Notes: generated by a model not told the origin, from the letters alone. Counted from the first letter of the stretch, positions 16,094 through 25,319 are shown. The stretch: 64,000 bases of DNA from Billgrantia aerodenitrificans (GCF_021404405.1 NZ_JABFTV010000001.1:372001-436000), one strand, 5' to 3'. Numbers and translations are program-made.

Positions 16094-17110
16094 ATGTCGA
16101 TGCACAAACCCACCATCGCGTTGCTGGCGATCCCCGAAGTGGCGGCTTCCACCCTCTACGGCGTTTTCGATGTCTTTGCCTCGGCGGGACGCGACTGGCC
16201 CGCTCTGATCGAGGGCAAGACCGGTGAGTCGCTGTTCGTGCCGCAGGTGGTCGCTCGCACCGGCAAGCGTGAATTGACCATCGCCAATGGCGTGCGCATC
16301 GTTCCCGACGCCGGCCTGGACTGGGTACCCGACGTGGTGTGTATCCCCGAGATCATGCTGCCGCCTGAAGCGGTGCTCGAAGGTCGCTATGTCGAGGAGG
16401 TCGCGTGGCTCAAGCGCTGCCACGCAAATGGCACCATCCTGGCGACCGCTTGCTCGGGCGCCCTGCTGCTGGCGGAGTCGGGGCTGCTGCGGGGCGAGGA
16501 CGCCACCACGCACTGGGCCTACTGCGACGTGCTGGGTCGCTATCCGGACGTGCGGGTGCATCCACATCGCGCCCTGGTGATCGGCGGCACCGGCAGCCGC
16601 CTGGTCATGGCAGGGGGCGGTACCTCCTGGAGCGACCTGGCGCTCTATCTCGTCGCCCGCCTGGCGAGCGTCGATGAGGCGATGCACCTCGCCAAGCTGT
16701 TCCTGATCGATTGGCATGCCGCCGGCCAGCTTCCCTTTGCCATGCTCGCCCGCACCCGCCAGGCCGAGGATGCCGTTATCGCCCGCTGTCAGACCTGGGT
16801 GGCCGAACACTACGACGAGCCCTCGCCGGTGGCCTCGTTGATCGAGGTTTCCGGGCTGAGCGAGCGCAGCTTTCACCGCCGTTTCAGGAAGGCCACCGGC
16901 CTGACGCCGATGGAATACGTGCACACCCTGCGCCTGGAAGAGGCCAAGCAGATGCTGGAGACCGAGACCATGCCCGTGGATGCCATCGCCGAGGCGGTCG
17001 GCTACGAGGATGGCGCCTTCTTCGGCCGGCTGTTTCGACGCAAGGTGGGGCTGACGCCGGCCCAGTACCGGCGTCGCTTTGGCGGGCTGCGCAAGGCGCT
17101 GTCGGGGTGA
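16094..17110 (+). CDS. GlxA-type transcription regulator (DJ-1/PfpI plus AraC domains)
   Basis: A 338-residue regulator with an N-terminal DJ-1/PfpI-like domain and a C-terminal AraC helix-turn-helix pair. The nucleophile region ATACSGALLLAESGLL keeps its cysteine, and the following DATTHW is typical of GlxA proteins. The DNA-binding part spans about residues 230-330: VSGLSERSFHRRFRKATGLT, then the second helix pair EAVGYEDGAFFGRLFRRKVG. It is divergent from the Rv2258c-like methyltransferase. GlxA proteins sense small nitrogenous or stress metabolites; the effector here is unknown. Confidence 0.92.
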   Translation: MSMHKPTIALLAIPEVAASTLYGVFDVFASAGRDWPALIEGKTGESLFVPQVVARTGKRELTIANGVRIVPDAGLDWVPDVVCIPEIMLPPEAVLEGRYVEEVAWLKRCHANGTILATACSGALLLAESGLLRGEDATTHWAYCDVLGRYPDVRVHPHRALVIGGTGSRLVMAGGGTSWSDLALYLVARLASVDEAMHLAKLFLIDWHAAGQLPFAMLARTRQAEDAVIARCQTWVAEHYDEPSPVASLIEVSGLSERSFHRRFRKATGLTPMEYVHTLRLEEAKQMLETETMPVDAIAEAVGYEDGAFFGRLFRRKVGLTPAQYRRRFGGLRKALSG

Positions 17111-17141
17111 TGGGGAACGGTAAGTCGCTCAACTGGGCCGC

Positions 17142-17600
17142 TCAGCTGGGCTGATAGCTCCCGACATCGGCAGCAAAGCTGATCGCCAGGCGGTTCCAGG
17201 CGTTGATGGTGCAGATCGCCAGAGTGAGGTCGGCCATTCCCTTCTCCGAGAAGTGCTCGCGGGTGGCCTCGTACAGGGCCGTGTCGATGCCGTTTCCGGC
17301 GATCAGGGTATTGGCCTCGGCCCAGGCCAGGGCGGCGCACTCGCGCGGCGTGTAGAAGGGAGTTTCGCGCCAGGCGCTCAGGGCGTACAGCCGCTGCTCG
17401 GTTTCACCGGCCTTGCGCGCGTCCTTGGTGTGCATGTCGATGCAGTAGGCGCAGCCGTTGATCTGCGAGACGCGGGTGTAGACGAGCGTCAGCAGACCTT
17501 CGCCAAGCTCACCCACTTTCGCTGCCTGGTGAACGTGGTTCTGCAGGTCGAGCATGGCCTTGAGGCCGGCGGGGCTGGCAGAGAAGTAGTTCATGCGCAT
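17142..17600 (-). CDS. AhpD-like carboxymuconolactone decarboxylase-family protein
   Basis: A 152-residue alkylhydroperoxidase-D-like protein. The redox motif CAYCIDMHTKDARKAGE (about residues 50-66) has the C-x-x-C-x-x-x-H of AhpD-type disulfide reductases. WAEANTLIAGN and LAICTINAWNRLAIS are also family segments. Such proteins help reduce peroxides or act as scavengers, and many are regulated by neighbouring AraC or sigma factors. It converges with the GlxA-type regulator gene. Confidence 0.9.
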   Translation of the reverse strand: MRMNYFSASPAGLKAMLDLQNHVHQAAKVGELGEGLLTLVYTRVSQINGCAYCIDMHTKDARKAGETEQRLYALSAWRETPFYTPRECAALAWAEANTLIAGNGIDTALYEATREHFSEKGMADLTLAICTINAWNRLAISFAADVGSYQPS

Positions 17601-17673
17601 GAGTGGGGCTCCGAGAGAGTTGGAAGCCCCACCCTAGCGCGGCGGTTATCGCCTCGATTGTAGATTTTCGACC

Positions 17674-18972
17674 TCAGTGCAGCTTCATGCGCGGGCGGAT
17701 GAAGCGGTTGAGCCCGTCCGAGAGCAGGATCAGCGCCGTCTTGACCGTGCCGTGGATGGCGCGCTGGTGCATGCGATAGAGCGAGGCGTAGAAGAACTTG
17801 GCCAGGCGCCCCTCGATGAACAGGCTGCGTGCCGAGGCACCGCGCATCAGGCTGCCGATGGCCTCGAAGTGGGCCAGCGAGATCAGCGAGCCGCGGTCGC
17901 GGTAGCGGAACGGCTTCAGCGTGCCGTTCTCGAGCCGGGCGAGCAGGTTCTTGTAGAGTCGCTGGGCCTGCTGGTGGGCGGCCTGGGCCCGGGGCGGTAC
18001 CACGCTGCCGTCCGGCTGGGGGCAACTGGCGCAGTCGCCGAGCACGAAGATGTTGGGGTCGTCGACGCTCTGCAGGGTCGGCTCCACCTGAATACGCTGG
18101 TTGCGGTCCAGGGTCAGACCCAGTTCACACAGTACGTTGGGTGCCTTGATGCCGGCGGCCCACACGTTGAGGTCCGTTTCGATACGCTCTTCGTCAGCGG
18201 TGACGATGGCGTTCTCTTCCACGCAGACCACTCGAGTACCGGTATGTACCTTCACGCCGAGGCGTTCCAGCTCGGTGCGCACGGCGCTGCGAATGCGTTC
18301 TGGCAGGGCCGGCAGCACGTCGGGTGCCGCTTCGATCAGATGGACCTCCAGTTGGCGGCTGTCCATCTCGGTGAAGCCGTAGCTGTGCAGCATGCGCGAG
18401 GCGTCGTAGAGCTCCGCTGCCAGCTCCACGCCGGTGGCGCCGGCGCCGACGATGCCCACCGTGAGGTGCGGATGCTCTCGCCGCTCGGGGTCGCTGTAAC
18501 GCAGGAAGGTGTTGAGCATGTCCCGGCGGAAGGCCTCGGCCTGAGCCGGGCTGTCGAGAAAGTGGCAATGATCGGCGACGCCGGGGGTGCCGAAGTCGTT
18601 GCTCACGCTGCCCAGCGCCAGCACCAGCAGGTCGTAGTCGAGGCTGCGTGCCGGCAACACTTCCTCGCCGTGTTCGTCGAGCACCGGGGCCAGGCGGAGC
18701 TGGCGGGCGTCGCGGTCGAGCCCTTCGAGGGTGCCGCGCTGGAAGCGATAGCCGTTGAGCTGGGCATGGCTCTGATAGGAGATTTCGTCGATGCTGGAAT
18801 CGAGCGCACCGGTGGCGACCTCGTGCAGCAGCGGCTTCCAGATATGGGTGGGGTTGCGGTCGATCAGCGTGATCTCCGCCTTGCCGCGCCGTCCCAGGCG
18901 GCGGCCGAGACGGGTGACCAGCTCCAGCCCGCCGGCGCCACCGCCGACCACCAGGATTCGTCTTCCTTCCAT
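17674..18972 (-). CDS. NDH-2-type NAD(P)/FAD-dependent oxidoreductase
   Basis: A 432-residue membrane-associated flavoprotein of the type II NADH dehydrogenase group, which passes electrons from NADH to quinone without pumping protons. The N-terminal FAD Rossmann motif is RRILVVGGGAGGLEL (residues 4-18), and the second, NADH-binding motif is VGIVGAGATGVELAAEL (about 172-188). NIFVLGDCASC gives the FAD-contact GD. A basic, partly hydrophobic C-terminal tail (FFYASLYRMHQRAIHG) suits peripheral membrane attachment. It is divergent from an AraC regulator that may control it. Confidence 0.92.
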   Translation of the reverse strand: MEGRRILVVGGGAGGLELVTRLGRRLGRRGKAEITLIDRNPTHIWKPLLHEVATGALDSSIDEISYQSHAQLNGYRFQRGTLEGLDRDARQLRLAPVLDEHGEEVLPARSLDYDLLVLALGSVSNDFGTPGVADHCHFLDSPAQAEAFRRDMLNTFLRYSDPERREHPHLTVGIVGAGATGVELAAELYDASRMLHSYGFTEMDSRQLEVHLIEAAPDVLPALPERIRSAVRTELERLGVKVHTGTRVVCVEENAIVTADEERIETDLNVWAAGIKAPNVLCELGLTLDRNQRIQVEPTLQSVDDPNIFVLGDCASCPQPDGSVVPPRAQAAHQQAQRLYKNLLARLENGTLKPFRYRDRGSLISLAHFEAIGSLMRGASARSLFIEGRLAKFFYASLYRMHQRAIHGTVKTALILLSDGLNRFIRPRMKLH

Positions 18973-19119
18973 GTAAGGCTCCGTTAAGATGAATGGGTAA
19001 TTGAGAAATGGGTGCTTCTACTGTACCGCTGGGAGCTGAAACTCGTTGTACTTTTTTAGAGTTGGCTGCTCTGTGACTAACCTGCCCTGGTGACACCCCC
19101 TTCGCTGAAAGGCCCCAAC

Positions 19120-20043
19120 ATGAGCAACACGTTCCAACCGCACCCGCCAGGTGGTACCGGCCTTGTGCTGCAGCGCTTCACGCCCAGTGCCGCGCTGCGT
19201 CCCTATGTGCAGTGCTACTGGCAGGCTCGGGGGCAGTCACAGGGGCAGTCACAGGGGCAGTCACAGGGGCAAGGGGGTAGCGAGCCGGCAGGCAGAGAAC
19301 TGGCAGACAGACCGGCAGACAGAGAACTGCTGCATCCGGATGGTGCCGCGGGGCTGCTGTTCAACTTCGGCGGCGCGCTGGAGCGCGACGGCAATCGACT
19401 GCGCGGTACCTGCTGGATAGACGGGCCCAAGCGGCGCACGGCGCGCCTGACGGTGGGGAGCCAGCTCGAGCTGCTGGGCGTGCGCTTTCTGCCGGGCATG
19501 GCATTGCCGTTCCTGGGCGAATCCCTGGCGGTCTTGGCCGGTGGGGGGCTGACGCCGGGCGAGGCCCTGCGCCGGCTCGAACTCGAGGCGCTGCACGAGC
19601 GGCTGCTCGAGACGCCCGATCCGGCGGGGCGCATTGCGCTGCTGGAGGGCTATCTGCTCCAGCGGCTGCGGCGGCACGCCGCGCCACAGGTGCCGGCCCT
19701 GACGGCATCACTCGACTGGCTCGAGCGCCACCAAGGCCAGGCCAGTGTCGCCACGCTGGTGGCTGAGCTGCCCTTCGGCCAGCGCCACCTGGAGCGTCTG
19801 TTTCAGCGCCATGTGGGGCTCTCGCCCAAGCGCTATGCCCGGCTGCTGCGCGTCGCCCGTAGCCGCGAGCTGATCAAGCAGGGCGGGGCGACGATCTCAC
19901 TGACCGATACCGCCTTCGCCGCCGGCTACTTCGACCAGGCCCACTTCATCCATGACTTCAAGGCCGTGACCGGCTTTACGCCGGGAGGCTATCGCGACCA
20001 TGTGCGGCGGCGCTATGGGCCGGTGCAATCCAGCGCCGTTTAG
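19120..20043 (+). CDS. AraC-family regulator with repeat-bearing N terminus
   Basis: A 307-residue AraC-family regulator. The N-terminal half starts with FTPSAALRPYVQCYWQARG, a DUF6597-type ligand domain opening, and continues with PDGAAGLLFNFGG. The C-terminal helix-turn-helix pair includes ASVATLVAELPFGQRHLERL and AFAAGYFDQAHFIHDFKAVT. Between residues about 37 and 70 is a run of Gly-Gln-Ser-Gln and Arg-Glu-Leu-Ala-Asp repeats coded by tandem DNA repeats, unusual for the family. The ATG at 19120 follows AAAGG; a GTG at 19090 is less likely. Confidence 0.9.
   Translation: MSNTFQPHPPGGTGLVLQRFTPSAALRPYVQCYWQARGQSQGQSQGQSQGQGGSEPAGRELADRPADRELLHPDGAAGLLFNFGGALERDGNRLRGTCWIDGPKRRTARLTVGSQLELLGVRFLPGMALPFLGESLAVLAGGGLTPGEALRRLELEALHERLLETPDPAGRIALLEGYLLQRLRRHAAPQVPALTASLDWLERHQGQASVATLVAELPFGQRHLERLFQRHVGLSPKRYARLLRVARSRELIKQGGATISLTDTAFAAGYFDQAHFIHDFKAVTGFTPGGYRDHVRRRYGPVQSSAV
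19230..19330 (+). repeat. Tandem coding repeats within the AraC regulator
   Basis: GGGCAGTCACAG (12 bases) is repeated about 3.5 times from 19230 to 19273 and codes Gly-Gln-Ser-Gln units. A second imperfect pair based on GGCAGACAGA lies at about 19287-19330. Unit lengths are multiples of three, so slippage would alter spacer length but not the frame. Confidence 0.8.
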
Positions 20044-20085
20044 GTGCCATTCCGCTGTGGCTCTTGACTGAATCTCGCAGTTGAC

Positions 20086-20127
20086 TTGCTTGCCTAAAGC
20101 AACTAATTATTTGCTTTAGGCAAGCAA
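20086..20127. promoter_or_regulatory. Perfect 17-base inverted repeat over a promoter
   Basis: TTGCTTGCCTAAAGCAA (20086-20102) is exactly mirrored by TTGCTTTAGGCAAGCAA (20111-20127) across an 8-base AT spacer. A -35-like TTGACT at 20081 and a -10-like AATTAT at 20105 lie with an 18-base gap, so the palindrome covers the promoter core. It is the likely operator of the MarR-GNAT gene 15 bases downstream. Confidence 0.75.
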
Positions 20128-20141
20128 AGAGAGAGTCTCCC

Positions 20142-21074
20142 ATGAGCGCAGAACAAGACCTACACGAGCGAGCCGGGACCGTACGCAGCTTCAATCGTTT
20201 CTACACGCGGCAGATTGGGGTCTTGCACGAGCACCTTCTGGAGAGCCAGTTCTCGCTGACGGAAGTCCGCATCCTGTACGAGCTGGCGCATCGGCCGATG
20301 CTCACCAGCGCCGATATCTGCCGCGAGCTTGGCCTCAACGCAGGCTATGTGAGCCGGGTGCTGAAGGGCTTCGAAAAGCAGGGGCTCATTACCAAGACTC
20401 CCTCGCCCACCGACAGACGGGCGGCGCAACTGCAGCTGACGGATCAGGGGCTGGCGACGTTCCGGCCGCTGGACGAGGCTTCGCAACGCGAGGTCGTCGG
20501 CATGCTGAAGCAGCTCACGGAGCCGGAGCAGCATCAGTTGATCGAAGCGATGAGCCAGATCAGGCGGTTGCTCGGAGAAGCCGGCCTGAGCTATCTGCTG
20601 CGCGATCCACAGCCGGGCGACATGGGCTGGATCGTACACCGGCAGGCGGTGCTCTATGCGCAGGAGTACGGCTGGAACGAAGAGTACGAAGCGTTAATCG
20701 CGGAGATCGTTGCCAAGTACCTGCGCAATTTCGACCCGCGCTGGGAGCGGTGCTGGATCGCCGAAAAGGATGGCGTCGTCGTTGGGTCGGTGTTCGTTGT
20801 CCGCGAAGACGACGCGACCGCAAAACTGCGGCTGCTCTACGTCGACCCCTCTGCCCGCGGGCATGGTATCGGCAGCCGCTTGGTGGATGAGTGCCTCAGG
20901 TTCGCCCGCCAGGTCGGCTACCGGAAAATGATGCTGTGGACCAACAGCGTACTGACCGATGCGCGCCGGCTCTATAAAAAAGCCGGATTCGAACTGGTGG
21001 AGGAGGAGCCCCATCACAGCTTCGGCAAGGATCTGGTAGGCCAGGTTTGGAGTCGTGAACTCCAGTCAGAATAA
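20142..21074 (+). CDS. MarR helix-turn-helix fused to GNAT acetyltransferase
   Basis: A 310-residue bifunctional protein. Residues about 1-145 form a MarR winged helix with DICRELGLNAGYVSRVLKGF and the wing TKTPSPTDRRAAQLQL. Residues about 155-310 form a GNAT domain whose acetyl-CoA site is LLYVDPSARGHGIGSRLVDE. The family is common and usually described as helix-turn-helix/N-acetyltransferase; acetylation targets are largely unknown. A perfect palindrome overlaps its promoter, implying autoregulation. The acyl-CoA dehydrogenase gene follows after 22 bases, so the two probably share a transcript. Confidence 0.93.
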   Translation: MSAEQDLHERAGTVRSFNRFYTRQIGVLHEHLLESQFSLTEVRILYELAHRPMLTSADICRELGLNAGYVSRVLKGFEKQGLITKTPSPTDRRAAQLQLTDQGLATFRPLDEASQREVVGMLKQLTEPEQHQLIEAMSQIRRLLGEAGLSYLLRDPQPGDMGWIVHRQAVLYAQEYGWNEEYEALIAEIVAKYLRNFDPRWERCWIAEKDGVVVGSVFVVREDDATAKLRLLYVDPSARGHGIGSRLVDECLRFARQVGYRKMMLWTNSVLTDARRLYKKAGFELVEEEPHHSFGKDLVGQVWSRELQSE

Positions 21075-21096
21075 CAACGACGAACGCGAGGTAGAT

Positions 21097-22233
21097 ATGA
21101 GCGACACCCGTGTGCTTTCCCAACGTGCCATTACGGCTACCGAAGCGATCTTGCAGAAATATGGAGTGGATGGCGAGAAGGCCGGATCCGGTTTCGTAGC
21201 CGGTGTACTCGAAACTCTGGCAGCCAATGAGTTACTGACTTTCGGGTTTTCGGATCCGCTGCAGACCGGACCGCAGCCAGGTGACATGGAAAAGGCCTGC
21301 ACGGTCATTCGTCTGCTCGCCGAGCGCTCAGGAACGCTGGCCACCATCTACATGGTGGCTGGCTTGCTCGGGCCGCTATGTCTTTCTTATGCCGGAACGG
21401 TTGCGCAAAAAAAGGCTTTGCTGCCGCGCGTTGCCGCAGGCGAGTTGCAGCTCGCTTTTGCTCTCACCGAGCCGGGAGCAGGGTCGGATGCGGCCGGCAT
21501 CAAGACTCAGGCCACACGATGGGACGATCACTATGTGGTGCATGGAGAGAAAATCTATATCACCGGGGCGGCGACCGCCGACCTGATACTGACGGTTGCC
21601 CGAACCACCGAGGGTGGCGCCAAATCCTACGGTATTCTGCTGGTACCTGGGAGCGCGGAGGGGCTGAGTGTAGAGCCGTTGAGCAAGCTTTCGGGTAATG
21701 GCTATCCCTCGTGTTGTGTCATGTTCGAGGAAGTCCTCGTGTCGGAAAGCGGAGTGCTCGGCGGGGAGGCGGGGGTAAACTCGGCATGGCCTCAGCTACG
21801 CAAGACGGGAACTCTCGAGCGCTTGATCGTCGCTGCCATGGCATGCGGGTTTGCCGATGCGGCGACGAATCGTGCCATGCAATTCGTTCAGGAGCGCCAT
21901 CAGTTCGGCCGACCGTTACGCGATTTTCAGGCCATTCAACATACCGTCGTCGAGATGTGCACCCTCGCCAGCGGCATGCGGCTCTTTCTTGAGGAGGCCA
22001 TTCGTCAGCACGCAGAGTGCCAGGACGCAACGCAGGCCATCTCCATGGCCAAGTATTTCTGCTCCGATCAGCTGCAAAAGGTCGTCGAGATGGCGGCACG
22101 GGTCATGGGCGGGCGCGCCTATTTCGACTTCGAGCCCGTATCGCGACTTTATCGCGAAGCCCCGTTCTGCCTCTATGCGGGAGGCACCATCGAGGTTCAG
22201 AAAATGCTCATAGCCCGGTCGCTGGGCATCTAG
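21097..22233 (+). CDS. Acyl-CoA dehydrogenase-family flavoprotein, shifted catalytic base
   Basis: A 378-residue FAD enzyme expected to desaturate an acyl-CoA. FAD/substrate motifs are intact: LTEPGAGSD (123-131), RHQFGRPLRDFQAIQH (267-282) and VMGGRAYF (337-344). The usual catalytic glutamate in Y-E-G-T is replaced: the sequence reads YAGGTIEV at 360-367. A glutamate occurs instead in TLERLIVAA (Glu241), the position used by isovaleryl-CoA and long-chain enzymes. The ATG at 21097 follows GAGGTAGAT. It lies downstream of the MarR-GNAT gene and converges with an RND pump gene, the two stop codons sharing CTAG. Confidence 0.9.
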   Translation: MSDTRVLSQRAITATEAILQKYGVDGEKAGSGFVAGVLETLAANELLTFGFSDPLQTGPQPGDMEKACTVIRLLAERSGTLATIYMVAGLLGPLCLSYAGTVAQKKALLPRVAAGELQLAFALTEPGAGSDAAGIKTQATRWDDHYVVHGEKIYITGAATADLILTVARTTEGGAKSYGILLVPGSAEGLSVEPLSKLSGNGYPSCCVMFEEVLVSESGVLGGEAGVNSAWPQLRKTGTLERLIVAAMACGFADAATNRAMQFVQERHQFGRPLRDFQAIQHTVVEMCTLASGMRLFLEEAIRQHAECQDATQAISMAKYFCSDQLQKVVEMAARVMGGRAYFDFEPVSRLYREAPFCLYAGGTIEVQKMLIARSLGI

Positions 22234-25200
22234 CTTGGCTGCCCGGCGCGGGAATGCTTTGGCCCGGCACGGACGCGCTTTGGCGATGGCCGAATGCCGA
22301 ACAGCAGGGCGTAGAGCACCGGCACCGCGACCAGGGTAAGCAGCGTGGCGAAGGCTAGCCCGCCCATGATCGTCGCCGCCATGCTGGCGAAGAAGGCGTC
22401 GCCGAGCAGGGGCAGCATGCCGAGGATGGTGGTGCCGGCAGCCAGTACCACCGGCCGCAGGCGGCTGACGCTGGCTTCCACCACGGCCGGGCCGCCGGGC
22501 TTGCCCTCGCGGATCTGGGCGTCGATCTCGTCGAGCAGCACGATACCGTTCTTCATCAGCATGCCGGAGAGGCTGAGCAGCCCGAGCAGCGCCGTGAAGG
22601 TGAACGGCATGCCGCTGGCCAGAAGCCCGATCACTACGCCGCAGATCGACATGGGTACCACCAGCCACAGGATCAGCGGCTGGCGCCATTTGCCGAACAA
22701 CAGCACGCTGATCACCAGCATGGCGAGAAAACCCAACGGTAGCTGGGCGCGCAGCGAGGCCCGCGAACGGCCGGAGGCTTCGTACTCGCCGCCCCACTCC
22801 AAGCGATAACCGAGGGGCAGGGGAAGCGCTTCGATGGGTCCGCGAATGCGTGAAAGGCCCTCGCTGGCGGTAACGCCACTCACCGTACTGGCTTGAACCG
22901 TCAAGGTGCGCATGCGGTCGCGGCGGCGGATGACACTCTCTTCGCTGGTGGTGTCGAAACGCTCGATGATCTGCCGTAGCGGGATGGGTACGTTGCCATT
23001 GTTGCTTTCCAGCTGCCTCTCGTGCAGGCGCGTCACGTCCAGGCGCTCGTGCTGGGGTGGGCGCAGCACGATGGGAAGCAGGCGATCGTTTTCTCGATAG
23101 AGGGCGGCCTGAATACCGGTGGTGGCGAACTGCAGCGCGCGCATGGTCGCGTCGCGCTGAACGCCCGCCATGCGAGCGCGCTCCTCGTCGAATACCGGCT
23201 CGAGCACCAGTTCGCGCTGGCGCCAGTCGTCGACGATGTCGGTCAACAGAGCGTCGCGTTCCATGATCGCCTTGGCCTGGTCGCCCAGGTAGCGCAGCAT
23301 GACCGGATCGGGCCCTGAGAAGCGTGCTTCGATACTGACGACGTTGGGCCCGAACATGAGGCGCTCGATCCTGGCCTGCGCATCGGGGTGATGTGCGTCT
23401 AGCCGCTGCCGCAGCCGAGCTGCCAGCGGTTCTATCTGGTCGCGTTCGGCCGTGCGGATCATGAACAGGCCGTAGCTGGAACTGGGCCGTTCCGGTGTAT
23501 AGGTGAGCACGAAGCGACTGGCGCCGCGCCCCACGAACTGCGTTACCGAGAGCACTTCCGGCTGGGCGCGAAGAAAATCGTCGAGACCCTGCATGTGACG
23601 GTCCGTCGCGCGAATGTCGGTGCCTTGGGGCAGCTGATAGTGCAGGAAGAAGATGGGCGTATTCGAGGCGGGGAAGAAGGCCTGCTTGACGAAACCGAAG
23701 GCGAAGATGCAGCCGGCGGTGAACAGAATGAGGCTCAGTAGCGTAAGCAGGCGCCAGCGCAGCACGCCCTCGAGCAGCCGGCGATAGCCTCGATAGAGCC
23801 TGCCCGTATAGGGCGTCTTGGCCTCGTGCGCCGTTCTCAGCAGATAGTGCCCCAGCAGGGGCGTGACGGTGATGGCCAGTACCCAGCTCAGCAGCAGCGA
23901 AACGGCGATCACCGCGAACAGGGAAAAGAGCAGGTCACCGGTGGTGTCGGGCGAGAGGCCGATGCCGGCAAACGCCATGATGCCGATGACCGTGGCGCCG
24001 AGCAGCGGTATCTGGGTGCGTTTGGCGGCGGTGTTGGCGGCGTCGCGGGCATTGGCTCCCCGCTGCATGCCGATCAGCATGCCTTCGGTCACTACGATGG
24101 CGTTGTCGACCAGCATGCCCATGGCGATGATCAGCGCGCCCAGCGAGATGCGCTCCATCTCGAGGCCGAGCACGCGCATGAACAGCAGCGTACCGAGTAC
24201 CGTCAGCAGCAGGGTGGCGCCGACCACCAGGCCGGCCCGCCAGCCCATGAACAGACACAGCACGCCGATGACGATCGCCACGGCCAACGCCAGGCTGATG
24301 AGAAAGCTGCCGATGGCATCGTCGACCACCCGGTGCTGCTCGTAGATCGGATGGAGCTCGACGCCTAGCGGTATTCGCTCCTGTAGCTCGTGCAGCCGGG
24401 CCTCCACTGCCTGCCCAACCTCGACGATGTTGACGTCAGCCACTCCGGCCACGGCAAGCGTGAAGGCGGGCATCCCATTGAAGCGAATCAGATGATCGGG
24501 CAGCTCCGTTGCGCTACGCCGGATCGTGGCGATATCGCCCAGGCGGATCTGCTCAGTAGTGCCGGGGCGACCGATGCGCAGCTCCACCAACTGAGCGGGG
24601 CTCGCCAACTGTTGGGAGAAGGCGATGCGCAGGCGGCGCTCATCCAGGGTGATGGCACCGCTCTCGGCAATGGCGCTGGCGGCACGCAGGGTTTCGATCA
24701 CCTGCTCCAGCGGTACGCCGAGACTGGCCATACGCTCGCTGTCGAGATCCACGTACAAGGCCTCGCTGCGCTCGCCGGCGGTAGTGACCTTGGCGACGCC
24801 GCTCACCGTCAGCAGCTCCCGACGCAGGAACCTCGACAGGTCGCGAATTTCCGCATCGCTCAGTTCCGGCGCGGTGATTGCGTAGTAGATACCGTAGACG
24901 TCGCCGAAGTCGTCGTTGACCTGGGAAGGGCCGGCGCCCGGGGGCAGGCTGGCCTGGGCATCGCCGATCTTGCGTCGTAGCTCGTCCCAGAGCTGCGGCA
25001 TGTTGCGGCTGGGATAGGCGCGCTTGATCTCGACCTCGACCTCGGAGATGCCAGGGCGCGAGCGCGAGCGCACGTAGTCGACGGCCGGCAGTTGCTGGAC
25101 GGCCGATTCCAGCCTCTCGGTGACTTCCTGCTCGACCTGTTCGGCATTCGCGCCGGGGTAGGGCGTGGTGATGATAGCGGTCTTGAGGGTGAACGAGGGA

Positions 25201-25310
25201 TCTTCCAGCCGGCCCAGGGTCAGCATTGCCCACAGGCCCCCCAACAGGCAGGCCAGAATGATCAGCCAGGTCTGGACGGGGCGGTCGATGGCGGTGCGGG
25301 CGATGTCCAT
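22230..25310 (-). CDS. RND efflux transporter inner-membrane permease
   Basis: A 1026-residue AcrB/MexB-superfamily proton antiporter. It starts MDIARTAIDRPVQTWL with the first membrane helix, then a large periplasmic porter loop containing LRRKIGDAQASLPPGAGPSQ, then a helix block with GMLVDNAIVVTEGML, where the aspartates suit proton relay. The second half repeats the pattern with GILVAAMGL-like LLSLSGMLMKNGIVLLDEID and GTTILGMLPLLG. The adaptor gene is 9 bases upstream on the same strand, forming an operon under a divergent TetR. No outer-membrane channel gene is present, so it must borrow one. Confidence 0.95.
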   Translation of the reverse strand: MDIARTAIDRPVQTWLIILACLLGGLWAMLTLGRLEDPSFTLKTAIITTPYPGANAEQVEQEVTERLESAVQQLPAVDYVRSRSRPGISEVEVEIKRAYPSRNMPQLWDELRRKIGDAQASLPPGAGPSQVNDDFGDVYGIYYAITAPELSDAEIRDLSRFLRRELLTVSGVAKVTTAGERSEALYVDLDSERMASLGVPLEQVIETLRAASAIAESGAITLDERRLRIAFSQQLASPAQLVELRIGRPGTTEQIRLGDIATIRRSATELPDHLIRFNGMPAFTLAVAGVADVNIVEVGQAVEARLHELQERIPLGVELHPIYEQHRVVDDAIGSFLISLALAVAIVIGVLCLFMGWRAGLVVGATLLLTVLGTLLFMRVLGLEMERISLGALIIAMGMLVDNAIVVTEGMLIGMQRGANARDAANTAAKRTQIPLLGATVIGIMAFAGIGLSPDTTGDLLFSLFAVIAVSLLLSWVLAITVTPLLGHYLLRTAHEAKTPYTGRLYRGYRRLLEGVLRWRLLTLLSLILFTAGCIFAFGFVKQAFFPASNTPIFFLHYQLPQGTDIRATDRHMQGLDDFLRAQPEVLSVTQFVGRGASRFVLTYTPERPSSSYGLFMIRTAERDQIEPLAARLRQRLDAHHPDAQARIERLMFGPNVVSIEARFSGPDPVMLRYLGDQAKAIMERDALLTDIVDDWRQRELVLEPVFDEERARMAGVQRDATMRALQFATTGIQAALYRENDRLLPIVLRPPQHERLDVTRLHERQLESNNGNVPIPLRQIIERFDTTSEESVIRRRDRMRTLTVQASTVSGVTASEGLSRIRGPIEALPLPLGYRLEWGGEYEASGRSRASLRAQLPLGFLAMLVISVLLFGKWRQPLILWLVVPMSICGVVIGLLASGMPFTFTALLGLLSLSGMLMKNGIVLLDEIDAQIREGKPGGPAVVEASVSRLRPVVLAAGTTILGMLPLLGDAFFASMAATIMGGLAFATLLTLVAVPVLYALLFGIRPSPKRVRAGPKHSRAGQPS

Positions 25311-25319
25311 GAACGTGTC

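Noticed and set aside
19230..19330. Possible CRISPR-like array
   Set aside because: The repeats are direct tandem units without spacers and are in-frame inside a protein-coding gene.
23826..24368. Plus-strand frame opposite the RND permease
   Set aside because: Antisense to a clear 1026-residue pump; its sequence has no recognisable domain.
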